This document shows, in pieces, positions 24,085 through 33,584 of a stretch of DNA of 64,000 nucleotides. Under the pieces are notes generated by a model. That model saw nothing but the letters and a program-made list of their open reading frames with translations. It searched no databases and was not told where the DNA came from. Location: positions 51,626 to 115,625 of the forward strand of contig QEYB01001173.1 in NCBI GenBank assembly GCA_017562135.1. Reading direction: 5' to 3'. A program made the position numbers and the translations under genes. The stretch comes from Dipylidium caninum (lineage: Eukaryota > Platyhelminthes > Cestoda > Cyclophyllidea > Dipylidiidae). Each line of letters starts with the position of its first letter. Positions within the stretch are counted from its first letter, which is position 1.

Positions 24085-27000
24085 AAGATCTTGCCAAACT
24101 AAATGCTGATTAAAGTCTCGCAATGCCAAACGGCTGTCGTCGCTTCAAAGTTGGAATCGTCACCGGCATCGCGGTTAACAGGAGTTTCGGCTGACACCGC
24201 CCGAAATTTCGTTGACACGCGAGTTACGCCACACCGCTTTCGTGGGCTGGTAACTAAAGTCAGTTGGATCTTACACTTTCCTTAATGTGTTCAAAGAAAA
24301 CAATTCCTATTTTTTTCCTTATTATTTGGGTTTTGCCTTTCATTTTGTAAAACCGCACATCGTTTAGTTGTATAATTTTGTTTTTAACCCGATTTGAAGA
24401 TGGAGGAACAAGAATGGGGCCTCGAACAAATTTTTGGTTTTTCAAGTAAAAAAAATGAAATTATCCGCCCCAGAGGGGAACGAAGCATTGTAGGAACGCC
24501 AGAGTCGTCAAAATTTGTGAGTTTTCTGGGAAAAGTGCTCGACAGTCCGGCTGTCTGTCCACTTGACGTCAAGGAGGTCACATCAATCGAGGCCGTTGTC
24601 CACCCCGATTGTCAAAGCACAACACGTGATGGGGCAGAGGAATTCACTTGGCAATTGCCTGCATGCATTGAAACTAAGGTTTAAAAGAGCTTGGCTTCGT
24701 CAGGGAGCACAATCTTTGGCTCCCTCATCAGTTTGAGGAAATTCATGGTGCAACGTATTGGCATCGGCTATTCGTAACAACTGAAAGGCGACGGAAATGA
24801 TCCATTTTTGGAAAGACTAACGCCCGGCGACGAAAAGGTGACAGTTTGGAATAGGCTTAATCAGAAGAGTGCGTGGGATATGCAAAGTAAACCAGCCAAG
24901 ACGACATCAAAGGTAGAAATTCTCCAAAAGGCGATTAGGCTGTCGGTCTGATGGGATTATGAAAAACGGAAGGGTCCGTTCGAACGGGAGAAACACACTT
25001 CGAGCAAAGCGGCTAGACGGCGCAAATCAGCAAGTTGTTGTCTTCCACCCTGATTGTGTAAAGTCCTCCCACACATCTTTGACCACCCGCTAGGAATTAC
25101 TGGATCGAGGACGCGATGTTCCCCCTTCGAACCGCCATTTTATCGCCCGACGGTTATTCACACTTACTCGGGAGACAGCGTCCAAACCTGAAGGCCTCCA
25201 CTCCTCAATGCACATTCCCACTCTTCACTCTTGTTGCCGTATGTCATATTCCGTCTCGCCTCCTCAGCAATCTCCTACAGTAAACGGGACTTCTTGACGA
25301 GGTGGAAGCGTTCAACAGGAGACGAGAACACGCACGAATTGGGTAGGAGACGAGTGGAACTCAGTAGTCATTTTATTTCACCAACGCCTGGGATTCCTCT
25401 CGCTCCACAGTATTTTCTGGTCTCCTCATAGCCACTGCTACGACTGTGTAAAGGCCTCTGATTGCTTTCTAATCCACTGTAAAATATTCCCCTGCCGTCC
25501 ACAGTATCAGCTAGCTCATGAAAGGCACAAGATGGTGTGTGTCGAACGGTCTGCGAGGTGGCCAGCAAGGAGAACTGAAGATACCCCGTGAGACTGCTGA
25601 AGGGCCTTCGAAATGTCCTGCTAGGATATGTCGAAGGAGCCTTTCACACAGTGGGTCCCTTTCGCCTTATTGCACGTACGCTAACGTGTCATCCTCGACG
25701 CATCTTTTCACGCCCTCCTCAAGGCCTCAACATCACCATCCTTCATCCTCTCAGCTGAACTGCGCGCAGAGCAGGGAAACGTTGTTGATAACGACGGGGA
25801 TTAAAGCGCTAATTCGAGGTTAGTGAGAAGGTAAAGAAAGTAGAGGTTTCAGCCCTGAGGAGTGTCAGAATGGTGCACGGAATGAGAGCTCCCCGCTTCA
25901 CCTTCGCCCTTAACACCCGAAGGTGATTGCGGAGGAGGCGAGAATCTGGCGTTTCTCACTGAGGCTAACCTACTTGCCATGACTCCGTCCGGCAGCCGAC
26001 GAGGTGGTGATTACGCCAGTCAGGCTTCCGAGGGTTCGTCTCTCCCCCTCTCCGCCCCACTGCTATGTTCAACTCCTCGCCAATCCGGACGATGAACTGT
26101 GAGCAAAGCTGCCAGAAGTGGCAAATCGCAGAGGTGTTGATGAAGCGAAACCCACCATCGTCTCAGCCGGAAGACCTCCACGCCTCCACGCACATTCCCC
26201 AGCTCTTCGGCAAATAGGAGCTCCCTGTGAGAAGAGACGTGGGGTCATGGGAATGTCCACGACTTTGGTTGCTGGCGGGGAGGACACGGCGACATGACCA
26301 ACATTCCAGTGTTACGTACTTTTGAGACTGCAGCCTTCGCAGATGCTGATGGGGCGCAGTGGAGGCGTGCACGGAAGCGGCGCTTGGTGGATGAGAAAAC
26401 CTACGCAAGCCTTGGTGATTTCTGGCCTCCGGAGTGCCAATTTATCAATGCAGATGCCCTCTTCTGTGGCATCTGGTGGTGCTGCCGTACGAAAGACCCC
26501 GCCTTTTCAACAAGACGCAAATACCGATGACAAGCTGGAATTCGAGGGAGTGTTGTGTGTCCAGAGGGTGGATGCGCACGTCCCAGTCTGCTCTCCTACG
26601 GCAGCTACTCCTCACGCCTCCCGAGAAGGAAGCACCTACACCGAAGTCTTTTTCTCTTCTGCCACAAGGTAACGAAACTGATGGTGTTGACAAAACCGTC
26701 GCATAGCAGTTGATTTGGCTTCAGATGTGGCGTCGGGGTAGACTGCAAAGTCCTTAAGGTCAATGGATGGTGAGTTGACGGTGCCGAAGGCGGGCAGACG
26801 CAAATTTGTCAGAAAAGTTCCTCTTCACGTCCGGTATTAAAGGGATTGCGCAAGCTGTGCGAGCACATTGTCCTTCCTTTGAGTCTCTACGTGGCGGCGG
26901 GAGAGGCAGTTCTCCCGAGTGGGTGCCTGACTGCGACTGTCTGCGCTAAGATGGATTGGTAAGCGAGGGGAAGGGGGATCTTAGAACCTGCATTAAAGCT

Positions 27001-28137
27001 CGCCTCCGTTGCCAACTCGCCTTCGTAGCATTTCCCCGTGCCTACGTTGCTGCGTGTGCGCTGATTACTGCTTCAGTTGAATGCCAACCGTGATAGACAA
27101 TTTTCAAACACGGCCTCATAGCGGCATGCGTGGGCGATCACTGCATCACAACATCATCCGCGACGACTCGCGTACCAGACGGACATGAGAGCGGACTGGC
27201 GGACCTGATACTTGGTCTGTTTCGTGTAGAGAGTACTAAAAGTCTTGAAGTGCCTCGCTCCTCTCGCTTCACCCGACATACCGTGTCCTCCTCCTCCTCC
27301 AGAGGACGGTGAAGCAGGCAAAGCAGAACCGCCCGGAGCAGACTCTCGCAGTCCCGTCGATCAGATGTCAATCGCTACATGAGGTGATCGCCAGCGAGTT
27401 GAAGTGACAACACGGCCTGCCTCTCTCCCAGCGACGTGTGGCAAACGGCCCACCATGATATTCTGCCACTGTGGTGAGGAGATGATCAAGCACTCTGGTC
27501 TGACCTCCTTCACAATTCCCCATCGCAGGAACAGGCAGGCTGCACTGCCACCTTCATCCCGCTGCGGGTTACCTCATGCCGAGGTTGCTTCAGATCGACG
27601 GGAGGTTGCAGTTGTGGGGTCAATGCCACAGACAATGTGAGACACGTTCCGAAACGCCGCTCAGACACCATCAAATGGCAGTTTCTGACAAGAAAGGAGG
27701 TGCTCGTCGTTCACCTTAGCACATCATTTCCAGCTAAGTGCATCGTTAAACCCAGTGCAGTTTTCTAGACCACAACCACCAGCTCTCTTTCACAAACCGC
27801 GGGCGAAGCGCAACCGCCCGCAGCAGACCACCTCGGCCCCGTCGGGTACGCGGTCCAAAGCTGCCCAAGGGATGTCATCAGAGCGAAAAAAAGGCCCCAC
27901 TAACGAGTTCACTTGCATTCTTCACCGTCCGTGTAACCTTCCTATCCACATCGTGCCTCTTCCTTCTCTTTCCGAACAACTTCACTTGATCGAGAAACTT
28001 TGTGACCATTTGAATGCTCGCGACTGCTCATCCTCTCCGCACTCCTCAAAGCGATTGAAGAGGAGGCGAGAGCAAAAGTCAGGCTTCGCAGCACTCACGA
28101 AAACCTTTTTCGCGCCAACGCGTCCATAAAGTCGCCT

Positions 28138-28157
28138 CAGGTCGAATCTAACGAACC
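28138..28157 (-). promoter_or_regulatory. Conserved 3'-flank element, copy 1
   Basis: On the minus strand this reads GGTTCGTTAGATTCGACCTG. The same 20 bases recur at 33565-33584, 38090-38109 and 48036-48055, always downstream of a peptide unit and inside a wider, more diverged conserved block. Function is unknown. Confidence 0.6.
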
Positions 28158-28353
28158 CTCCAACGTGGCACGAAAAGAACTTATTTGGCAGTGTTCATGT
28201 GCCCTCATCTCCCTCTACTCTTCTCCACGTGTTGGTTTGAAAGAAGATGAAAAGTTAACTGCAGACTTCGTGTGGAGACCTCTTTAAAGTAATCTCGCAC
28301 ACCCTGCTGATATAGCGATAATAAACTGCAAAAGCAAGACCGACACCAGCAGA

Positions 28354-28359
28354 TTTATT
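28354..28359 (-). terminator. Poly(A) signal of the peptide gene at 28.4 kb
   Basis: AATAAA on the minus strand, within TCTTAATAAATC, about 36 nt after the stop codon. The same TCTTAATAAA context follows the stop in the copies at 31.7, 33.1 and 37.7 kb. Confidence 0.8.
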
Positions 28360-28394
28360 AAGAGGCGGAGGAGAGTGAGCAGGCTGAATGTGCA

Positions 28395-28589
28395 TCAGGG
28401 GCGAGGTCGCGCCACGGACGCGTTGATTACGTCGGCTTTTTCCATCTCCCCTAAGGGCTGCGCCGAGCGTCTCTCTCGCTCTGGCATCCCACTGGGCTCG
28501 GTGGGGGCTTCTTTCGAATTCATTGTCCGTGGGCAGGCAGCAGTGTCGCTCACGAGGAGAGAGAGAAGGAAGAGGGCCAGAACATGCAT
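28395..28589 (-). CDS. Small secreted peptide, copy 1 (identical product to copy 3)
   Basis: Intronless ORF of 64 residues. Residues 1-18 form a signal peptide (MHVLALFLLSLLVSDTAA) with predicted cleavage at the Cys that follows. The mature part of about 46 residues is charged, has a single Cys at its start, an ERERRS dibasic site, and ends in VARPRP. It has a TATA box 41 bp from the ATG and an AATAAA about 36 nt after the stop, so the whole transcription unit is only about 250-300 bp. It lies in the left IR1 arm as mirror image of the gene at 33133. Compared with the paralogues ending in SALM or SAVM, the ancestral stop region has changed and the product is extended by a few residues. No known family is recognised; a worm excretory/secretory peptide is inference from the signal peptide only. 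Confidence 0.75.
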   Translation of the reverse strand: MHVLALFLLSLLVSDTAACPRTMNSKEAPTEPSGMPERERRSAQPLGEMEKADVINASVARPRP

Positions 28590-28623
28590 TTCGACGTCTT
28601 CCTTGGTGTTGCCATGGCCTCGC

Positions 28624-28630
28624 TTTTATA
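28624..28630 (-). promoter_or_regulatory. TATA box of peptide copy 1
   Basis: TATAAAA on the minus strand in the context CTATAAAAGCG, 41 bp from its first T to the A of the ATG. The same spacing is found in copies 2, 3 and 5. Confidence 0.8.
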
Positions 28631-28935
28631 GGAGAGGTTGGTGGCAGGGTGGCACACTGGGCACCACGTGGAGGGTGAGCGCTTTGTGCTCTGCTCTGCT
28701 TTGTCGGCACAAGCGGTCGACCCAGTTCACGTCGCCCGACTGACCTCCCTGTGGTTGCCACCACACAGTGCAACACTCCACATTTTGCAACTCTGTCGAC
28801 TACAGCGACAGACAGGGGACGCATGTGCGTGTGATGTGGTGGTTTTGCTGGTGACGCCGCTCAAGTCAGTGGGACCTGCCGGTGCAATTGATGCAGAATT
28901 TCCCTCAGTCGCCAAATCTTCGTCAGCGGATGCGA

Positions 28936-31146
28936 GGCAGCGCAGGGTCGCCTGAGGCTGGTGAACGAGAGGCGGTGGTTGTGAATTTTCTCCCACTCTC
29001 GTAGGCTGCACTCGGTGTATCGATGCCCCGAGTGCGGAACCACTGGCAGAAGTGGAGGACGAACACCTCCTACGTGCTTGCCAGAGACTGCCACTTGTAG
29101 GTCTGCCACGTGATGATGTCCAAGTGGCCTTTTCAGAACATGTCGCCCATTGTCTGTGACATAAGCCTCTCCACCGCGAGTCTGCAGTACATCAGTTGAA
29201 ATTAGCTACTGCTGACCGATCACCCTGACAAGAAGCGACGACTCAGACAAAGTTCGCTTTAATTCGTGGCCTCTCGCCATGCCATCTTAGTAGAGAGAAG
29301 CGTGGAACATCTCTACTGTGCGCTGCGACTGCGTGGTAGGAAGGAGGTTGCGATAGCGCCACGAGATATCAACTCTTTGCATCATTTGAATGTCAACTTA
29401 AAATTCTTTCGCAACACTAATTGTCAAGAGAGGCGCCTGGGGCGCGCACGGTTCGCTTCGGTGAAGCTCGCTGCTGTGGCGCATGTCGTAGTGGAATTTA
29501 AGAAGAGCCACTTTGCAATGCATACGTTTTCTTTTTCGCACTTGCCACGAAGTGAACTCCCAAGGTGGATGCCTCTGTCTGTGATACATGGAAGGCGGCG
29601 CCATGGGCTGCTCATTTTGTATGGACACGTCAAATGTGGCCTGCACACACGTCATGTGGACGTAAGCATTTCGCCTGGTCCCCCACTCAGTCCTCTCCAA
29701 CGCCTTCCTCGGGATCACCGTCAGAATGGCTGTTGAGGCGGGTGCTTAGACATGAAGCTGACACGTTTGTCGGCACCCTGCAGCTCCACCTAGAACTTCT
29801 CTTCCCTTTCGACTAACTCATGTCCTCCTCGGCACGATTGGAAGACTTAAGACACTGCGGGAATGTCGGCTGTGTGCATGCAAACATGCGGCTCTGCTAG
29901 TGAAGTGGGTGAATGCAAGAAGGCTCGCATGCCCTGAGAAGACGCTTCATCGGCATTGCGATGGGCACTGTGGGGCCACGCGAGGTAAATGGCACAAGAA
30001 AAGAAAGTCGACCCCAGAAGGGGCAGAGTTGTTGAGGAGAAAATCACCTTGTGGCCCATACACCCTCAGTCAAACGCATATTCTCGACTCAAAATGGGTT
30101 TCAATCAGTTGGTGTGAAGGAGAAAATACGCCGGGTGTTGCGACAAACGATGGGGCGATGGAGACCGCGAGAACCGAGACGGCATTTTCAAATGGCCTAC
30201 ATGTCTGGTTTGGCGACACGTCGTGAGAAAGAATCCACCGATGTGATGTGGTCGGAAGTGGACGTCGACATGGGTTAGCGGCAGTTGGAGGCCAGAGTTT
30301 TCCCTTACCAACCAAGTGGGCGGCACTGGTCGAGGTCTCTTACTGTCGTCAATCTCGTCTCATAGCCTGCATTTGCAGGTTGAAATGCAGCAGTTGCTCC
30401 CCGCAGAGTCCTCGCACGATGTCACTGCGCTATAATGCTTCAGCGCCTGCGAATGCATTGCTCTGAAAGAGCTGCACAAACTGCCTCTGATGTGTGTTTG
30501 CCAGGGTCGTGTTGTGAGTATGACCCGTGATCTACTTGTTCAGGCCAATTATCACTTGTTACAATCCCCGAATCTTCCTTCGATGTACCTTCGCGAGCGT
30601 AACCCCCCTCTCAGCTAGGTGCGCATGCGGCAGTAATGTCCGAACAACTCGTGCCCCAAATTCTTTTTCACCTCATTCTAATCTGACAAAAGTAATATTT
30701 AACCAAAGCCGTAATTCTTGACAGTTCCCTGTGTCGAGGTACAGACATGCATTTCAGCAGTGCCGTATTCCATGAACCACCTCACTCGCATCTGCCTCGT
30801 GTGCACTCCACACTAGCCTGTCATTACGAATCTTGCGGACCATGCCTCAACCCCCGTGGGCAGACTGCTGACTTGGTGCCTTTGAGATCTCGCCACAATG
30901 CGGCTAGTTTTGAAGCCGAGCTGACCACATGGACAGACGGTGGTGCGTAAAGCGCCATTTCGACTGAGCGACCCAAGAAACTTGTCTAGTATTGCAGGGC
31001 AATAAGCCCAACTTCGCAGCACTACCTGCTAGATTATCTCAAAGCCGCAAGCCGATTCTGTTAGAGTGGAGAAAGACAAAGTAAAACTAGCAAAATGCAG
31101 TTGATTTGGTCTTGAAGAGAACCAATTGGCGGATAATTAATGGAAG
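28936..31146. other. IR1 spacer, left part
   Basis: No gene recognised. The part near 29115-29280 resembles 34080-34150 and 45150-45590 (shared CATTGTCTGTG core). The part 30380-30800 resembles 39640-40010 in direct orientation, with many substitutions. Long open frames such as 29266-29736 show no domain, have heavy antisense overlap, and are probably chance. Confidence 0.4.
30380..30800 (+). repeat. Diverged direct repeat, copy A
   Basis: Patchy similarity to 39640-40010 is visible: GAATGTGTTT against GATGTGTGTTT, CTTGCTACAATCC against CTTGTTACAATCC, and CACTCGCATCTGCC in both. This suggests that the IR1 spacer and the IR2 spacer share an older common ancestor. Limits are approximate. Confidence 0.5.
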
Positions 31147-31225
31147 GATTGTTGCACCATCAGGTGGTCACCTCACCGCGACTAGGCTAGAAATGTGAGC
31201 TGCACCGTCGACGGTGTGACAAGTG
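31147..31225 (+). repeat. Orphan duplicate of the peptide-gene upstream region
   Basis: Nearly repeats 31513-31595 (GTTGCACCATCAGGTGGTCA and the following 50 bases), the sequence about 200 bp upstream of peptide copy 2. No peptide ORF follows it, so it is a stray promoter-proximal copy or the remnant of an internal duplication. Confidence 0.7.
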
Positions 31226-31674
31226 TTTCGTGAGACTCCGGGCACCTCACCCAAATGCAAATGCACGCTGGTGCCTGTAAAGTTCAGATTCTACGTTCAC
31301 TTGACAAATTTAGTGGCTTTGAGATCATTCTCCCTCGACAAGCCGCCTGCCACCTTGAGCGGATGAAGATTTCGTGGCTGATTGAAATCTCGCACCAATT
31401 AGACTAGCATGTTTCGTTGACCTGAGTCGCGTCGCCTTTAGCCAGAACGGTGCCACTGGGGAGACCACGCACAGCAGCACATGCACCTACGTCGTTGTTT
31501 GTGGCCCTGTTCAGGAAAACCAAAATGTGCGGATTGTTGCACCATCAGGTGGTCACCTCACCGAGACGAGGCTAGAAATGCGAGCTGCACCGTCGACGTG
31601 CTGCGACGGAGCAGAGAACAAGGCGGTGACCCTCAAGATGATATTCAATTTTCCACTCTGCCGCCAGACTCGCC

Positions 31675-31681
31675 TATAAAA
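31675..31681 (+). promoter_or_regulatory. TATA box of peptide copy 2
   Basis: TATAAAA in the context CTATAAAAGCG, 41 bp from its first T to the A of the ATG at 31716. With initiation about 30 bp downstream of the box the 5' leader would be only about 10 nt. Confidence 0.85.
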
Positions 31682-31715
31682 GCGACTTAATTGCAGCACT
31701 AAGCGAGAAGTCGAC

Positions 31716-31913
31716 ATGAACTTTTTAGCCCTGTTTCTTCTATTTCTTCTCGCAGGTGACACTGACGCCTGCTTGAGTGGGGGAAGTGTGAGGGTCTTCT
31801 CCGGAGCGGATGATTCAGGCGCAGCTAGGAGGATGGCGGGGGGAGGAAGACGCATGGCGCACCACTCGCGGGAGATGGAAACGGTCAGCATACTCGGCTC
31901 TGCCTTGATGTAA
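31716..31913 (+). CDS. Small secreted peptide, copy 2
   Basis: Intronless ORF of 65 residues. The signal peptide is MNFLALFLLFLLAGDTDA, with Cys immediately after the predicted cleavage site. The mature part includes RVFSGADDSGAARRM, a GGGRR dibasic site and the C-terminal METVSILGSALM. The closest relative is copy 5 (44125-44322, opposite strand), which differs at about nine positions. Conserved across the family: the hydrophobic leader, the single Cys, a basic RR segment, and an E(M/I/V)-rich short C-terminal helix. TATA box and AATAAA are both present at family-typical spacing. It lies in the IR1 spacer in the same orientation as copy 3. No recognised homologue; secretion is inferred from the leader only. 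Confidence 0.78.
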   Translation: MNFLALFLLFLLAGDTDACLSGGSVRVFSGADDSGAARRMAGGGRRMAHHSREMETVSILGSALM

Positions 31914-31962
31914 TTCCCCACTTTTGATCGACATCCAACCTATCCACTCTCCTCCGCTTCTT

Positions 31963-31968
31963 AATAAA
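31963..31968 (+). terminator. Poly(A) signal of peptide copy 2
   Basis: AATAAA in TCTTAATAAAAA, about 50 nt after the TAA, following the conserved CACTCTCCTCCGCTTC segment shared by the family. Confidence 0.8.
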
Positions 31969-32791
31969 AATTGCCGCCATCGGTGTTGCATTTGCGAGGT
32001 ATTTTCGTCGAGTTGGTTAGGCGGACAACTTGTTCAGACTGCCAGCTCGAGTGAGGAGGTCTCAAGTGACAGTCTTGAGCAAATTTCCTCTCCTCACCGC
32101 AAACCACCGCACGGAGTGGAGGGCGAGTTGAGAGGTGTGATGAGCAGCAACTTCTCGGTTGTTTCGGTTGTCGTGTCATGCCAGCACGTGTGCAGAGGTC
32201 GGCGGTGCCAAGGAGGCTGTTAGATTTCCATCTACAGGTAGGTGTGAAGAGACGAATCAATCGCTTCAGAGCCTGACTTGGGTCCTCTTTGTTCTGTCTG
32301 TTTAATGCCAACACTGTCGTGCAAGTGCTACTACTCTGTTGAAGGAAAGTAATGTGCAGAAGCTGAAGCTGATGCGCAGCACAACACACACACACACACA
32401 CACACTTGTCTCAGTCAAATAGGGTGCCCGCAAATGAGTAAAGAAGGCCCCGAGTTCTTTCTCTTTGGAGTCCAATCCCCTTGAATGCTACTATCTAGAT
32501 GGAAAATGTGGGAGGCAACTTCAAACCACCACTGTCCTTCTAGTTTCCTCACTAGGCGGGTCGAGTGCAACTAAAAGAGGGTGGGAAAGCGTGATGTCGT
32601 TTGCCTGTACACTTTGCGGGTGGTTTGAGTGGAGGGTGTGTAATTGAGAGGATTTCAAATCGTCTCCCTCGTGAGGCAGTGATTCTCTCTTGACGCCAGC
32701 CGGCGATCGCCACGGTCGAGTTGAATGCGTCAAGCGCCTATCACGCCGAGCCAATTGCAGACGATAGGGGGAATTCACCACCAAAAGTCCT
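31969..32791. other. IR1 spacer, right part
   Basis: The 3' flank of peptide copy 2 (31.97-32.2 kb) matches that of copy 5 on the other strand near 43.9-44.0 kb (shared GACAGTCTTGAG). The rest shows no gene and contains a CA microsatellite. The right arm of IR1 starts at about 32792. Confidence 0.5.
32384..32405. repeat. (CA)n microsatellite
   Basis: About eleven CA units in non-coding sequence within the IR1 spacer. Confidence 0.95.
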
Positions 32792-33091
32792 TCGCATCCG
32801 CTGACGAAGATTTGGCGACTGAGGGAAATTGTGCATCAATTGCACTGGCAGGTCCCACTGACTTGAGCGGCGTCACCAGCAAAACCACCACATCACACGC
32901 ACATGCGCCCCCTGTCTGTCGCTGTAGTCGACAGAGTTGCAAAATGTGGAGTGTTGCACTGTGTGGTGGCAACCACAGGGAGGTCAGTCGGGCGAGGTGA
33001 ACTGGGTCGACCGCTTGCGCCGACAAAGCAGAGCACAAAGCGCTCACCCTCCACGTGGTGCCCAGTGTGCCACCCTGCCACCAACCTCTCC

Positions 33092-33098
33092 TATAAAA
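33092..33098 (+). promoter_or_regulatory. TATA box of peptide copy 3
   Basis: TATAAAA in CTATAAAAGCG, 41 bp before the ATG at 33133. Roughly 190 bp further upstream are alignable with the region upstream of copy 2 (shared TTGCAC, GTCGAC, AGCAGAG and TCACCCTC blocks). Confidence 0.85.
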
Positions 33099-33132
33099 GC
33101 GAGGCCATGGCAACACCAAGGAAGACGTCGAA

Positions 33133-33327
33133 ATGCATGTTCTGGCCCTCTTCCTTCTCTCTCTCCTCGTGAGCGACACTGCTGCCTGCCCACGGACAAT
33201 GAATTCGAAAGAAGCCCCCACCGAGCCCAGTGGGATGCCAGAGCGAGAGAGACGCTCGGCGCAGCCCTTAGGGGAGATGGAAAAAGCCGACGTAATCAAC
33301 GCGTCCGTGGCGCGACCTCGCCCCTGA
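33133..33327 (+). CDS. Small secreted peptide, copy 3
   Basis: Intronless 64-residue ORF, amino-acid identical to copy 1 in the opposite IR1 arm. The signal peptide is MHVLALFLLSLLVSDTAA, followed by Cys. The mature part contains SGMPERERRSAQ, aligning with MPERGRRLVQ in copy 4, and then an E-rich segment. It ends VINASVARPRP; copies 2, 4 and 5 stop earlier after SALM or SAVM, so this subtype has lost the ancestral stop and gained a short RPRP tail. TATA box, very short leader and AATAAA (33363) are all present, giving a complete mini-gene of about 270 bp. Identity between the two arms suggests recent duplication or gene conversion. No family recognised. Confidence 0.78.
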   Translation: MHVLALFLLSLLVSDTAACPRTMNSKEAPTEPSGMPERERRSAQPLGEMEKADVINASVARPRP

Positions 33328-33362
33328 TGCACATTCAGCCTGCTCACTCTCCTCCGCCTCTT

Positions 33363-33368
33363 AATAAA
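33363..33368 (+). terminator. Poly(A) signal of peptide copy 3
   Basis: AATAAA within TCTTAATAAATC, about 36 nt after the TGA, mirrored by 28354-28359. Confidence 0.8.
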
Positions 33369-33564
33369 TCTGCTGGTGTCGGTCTTGCTTTTGCAGTTTA
33401 TTATCGCTATATCAGCAGGGTGTGCGAGATTACTTTAAAGAGGTCTCCACACGAAGTCTGCAGTTAACTTTTCATCTTCTTTCAAACCAACACGTGGAGA
33501 AGAGTAGAGGGAGATGAGGGCACATGAACACTGCCAAATAAGTTTTTTTGGTGCCACGTTGAAG

Positions 33565-33584
33565 GGTTCGTTAGATTCGACCTG
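33565..33584 (+). promoter_or_regulatory. Conserved 3'-flank element, copy 2
   Basis: GGTTCGTTAGATTCGACCTG, identical in four units. It lies in a conserved block of a few hundred bases that also contains GTCGCGAGCATTCAAATG. Confidence 0.6.

Larger units (their letters stand above)
24085..28935 (+). repeat. Inverted repeat IR1, left arm (about 4.85 kb)
   Basis: Reverse complement of 32792-37672. The match starts at GAAGATCTTGCC and ends at AGCGGATGCGA. Identity is very high by eye (perhaps 98-99 percent, not computed). Visible differences are scattered substitutions, a 3-bp change in a CTC/GGA-type run near 27290 (right arm near 34430), and a block of about 29 bp present only in the right arm near 36605-36640. 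The arm carries a complete secreted-peptide gene (28395-28589, -) and its 3' flank. Apart from that peptide it holds short open frames shared by both arms (for example 26294-26530, ATG start, 78 codons) that I do not recognise. No transposase, reverse transcriptase or terminal target-site duplication is seen. Confidence 0.93.

Noticed and set aside
26294..26672. Open frames duplicated in both IR1 arms (78-116 codons)
   Set aside because: Each appears twice only because the arms are copies, and the longest lacks an ATG. Overlapping frames on both strands, no domain and no splice partner make them likely chance ORFs.
28255..28824. 189-codon minus-strand frame overlapping peptide copy 1 and its promoter
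   Set aside because: It runs through the TATA box and 5' flank in another frame, and its mirror at 32775-33467 does the same. The conserved promoter, leader and poly(A) layout supports the short ORF instead.
31961..32401. 146-codon minus-strand frame across the 3' flank of peptide copy 2
   Set aside because: It includes the CA microsatellite and the poly(A) signal region, and has no recognisable domain.
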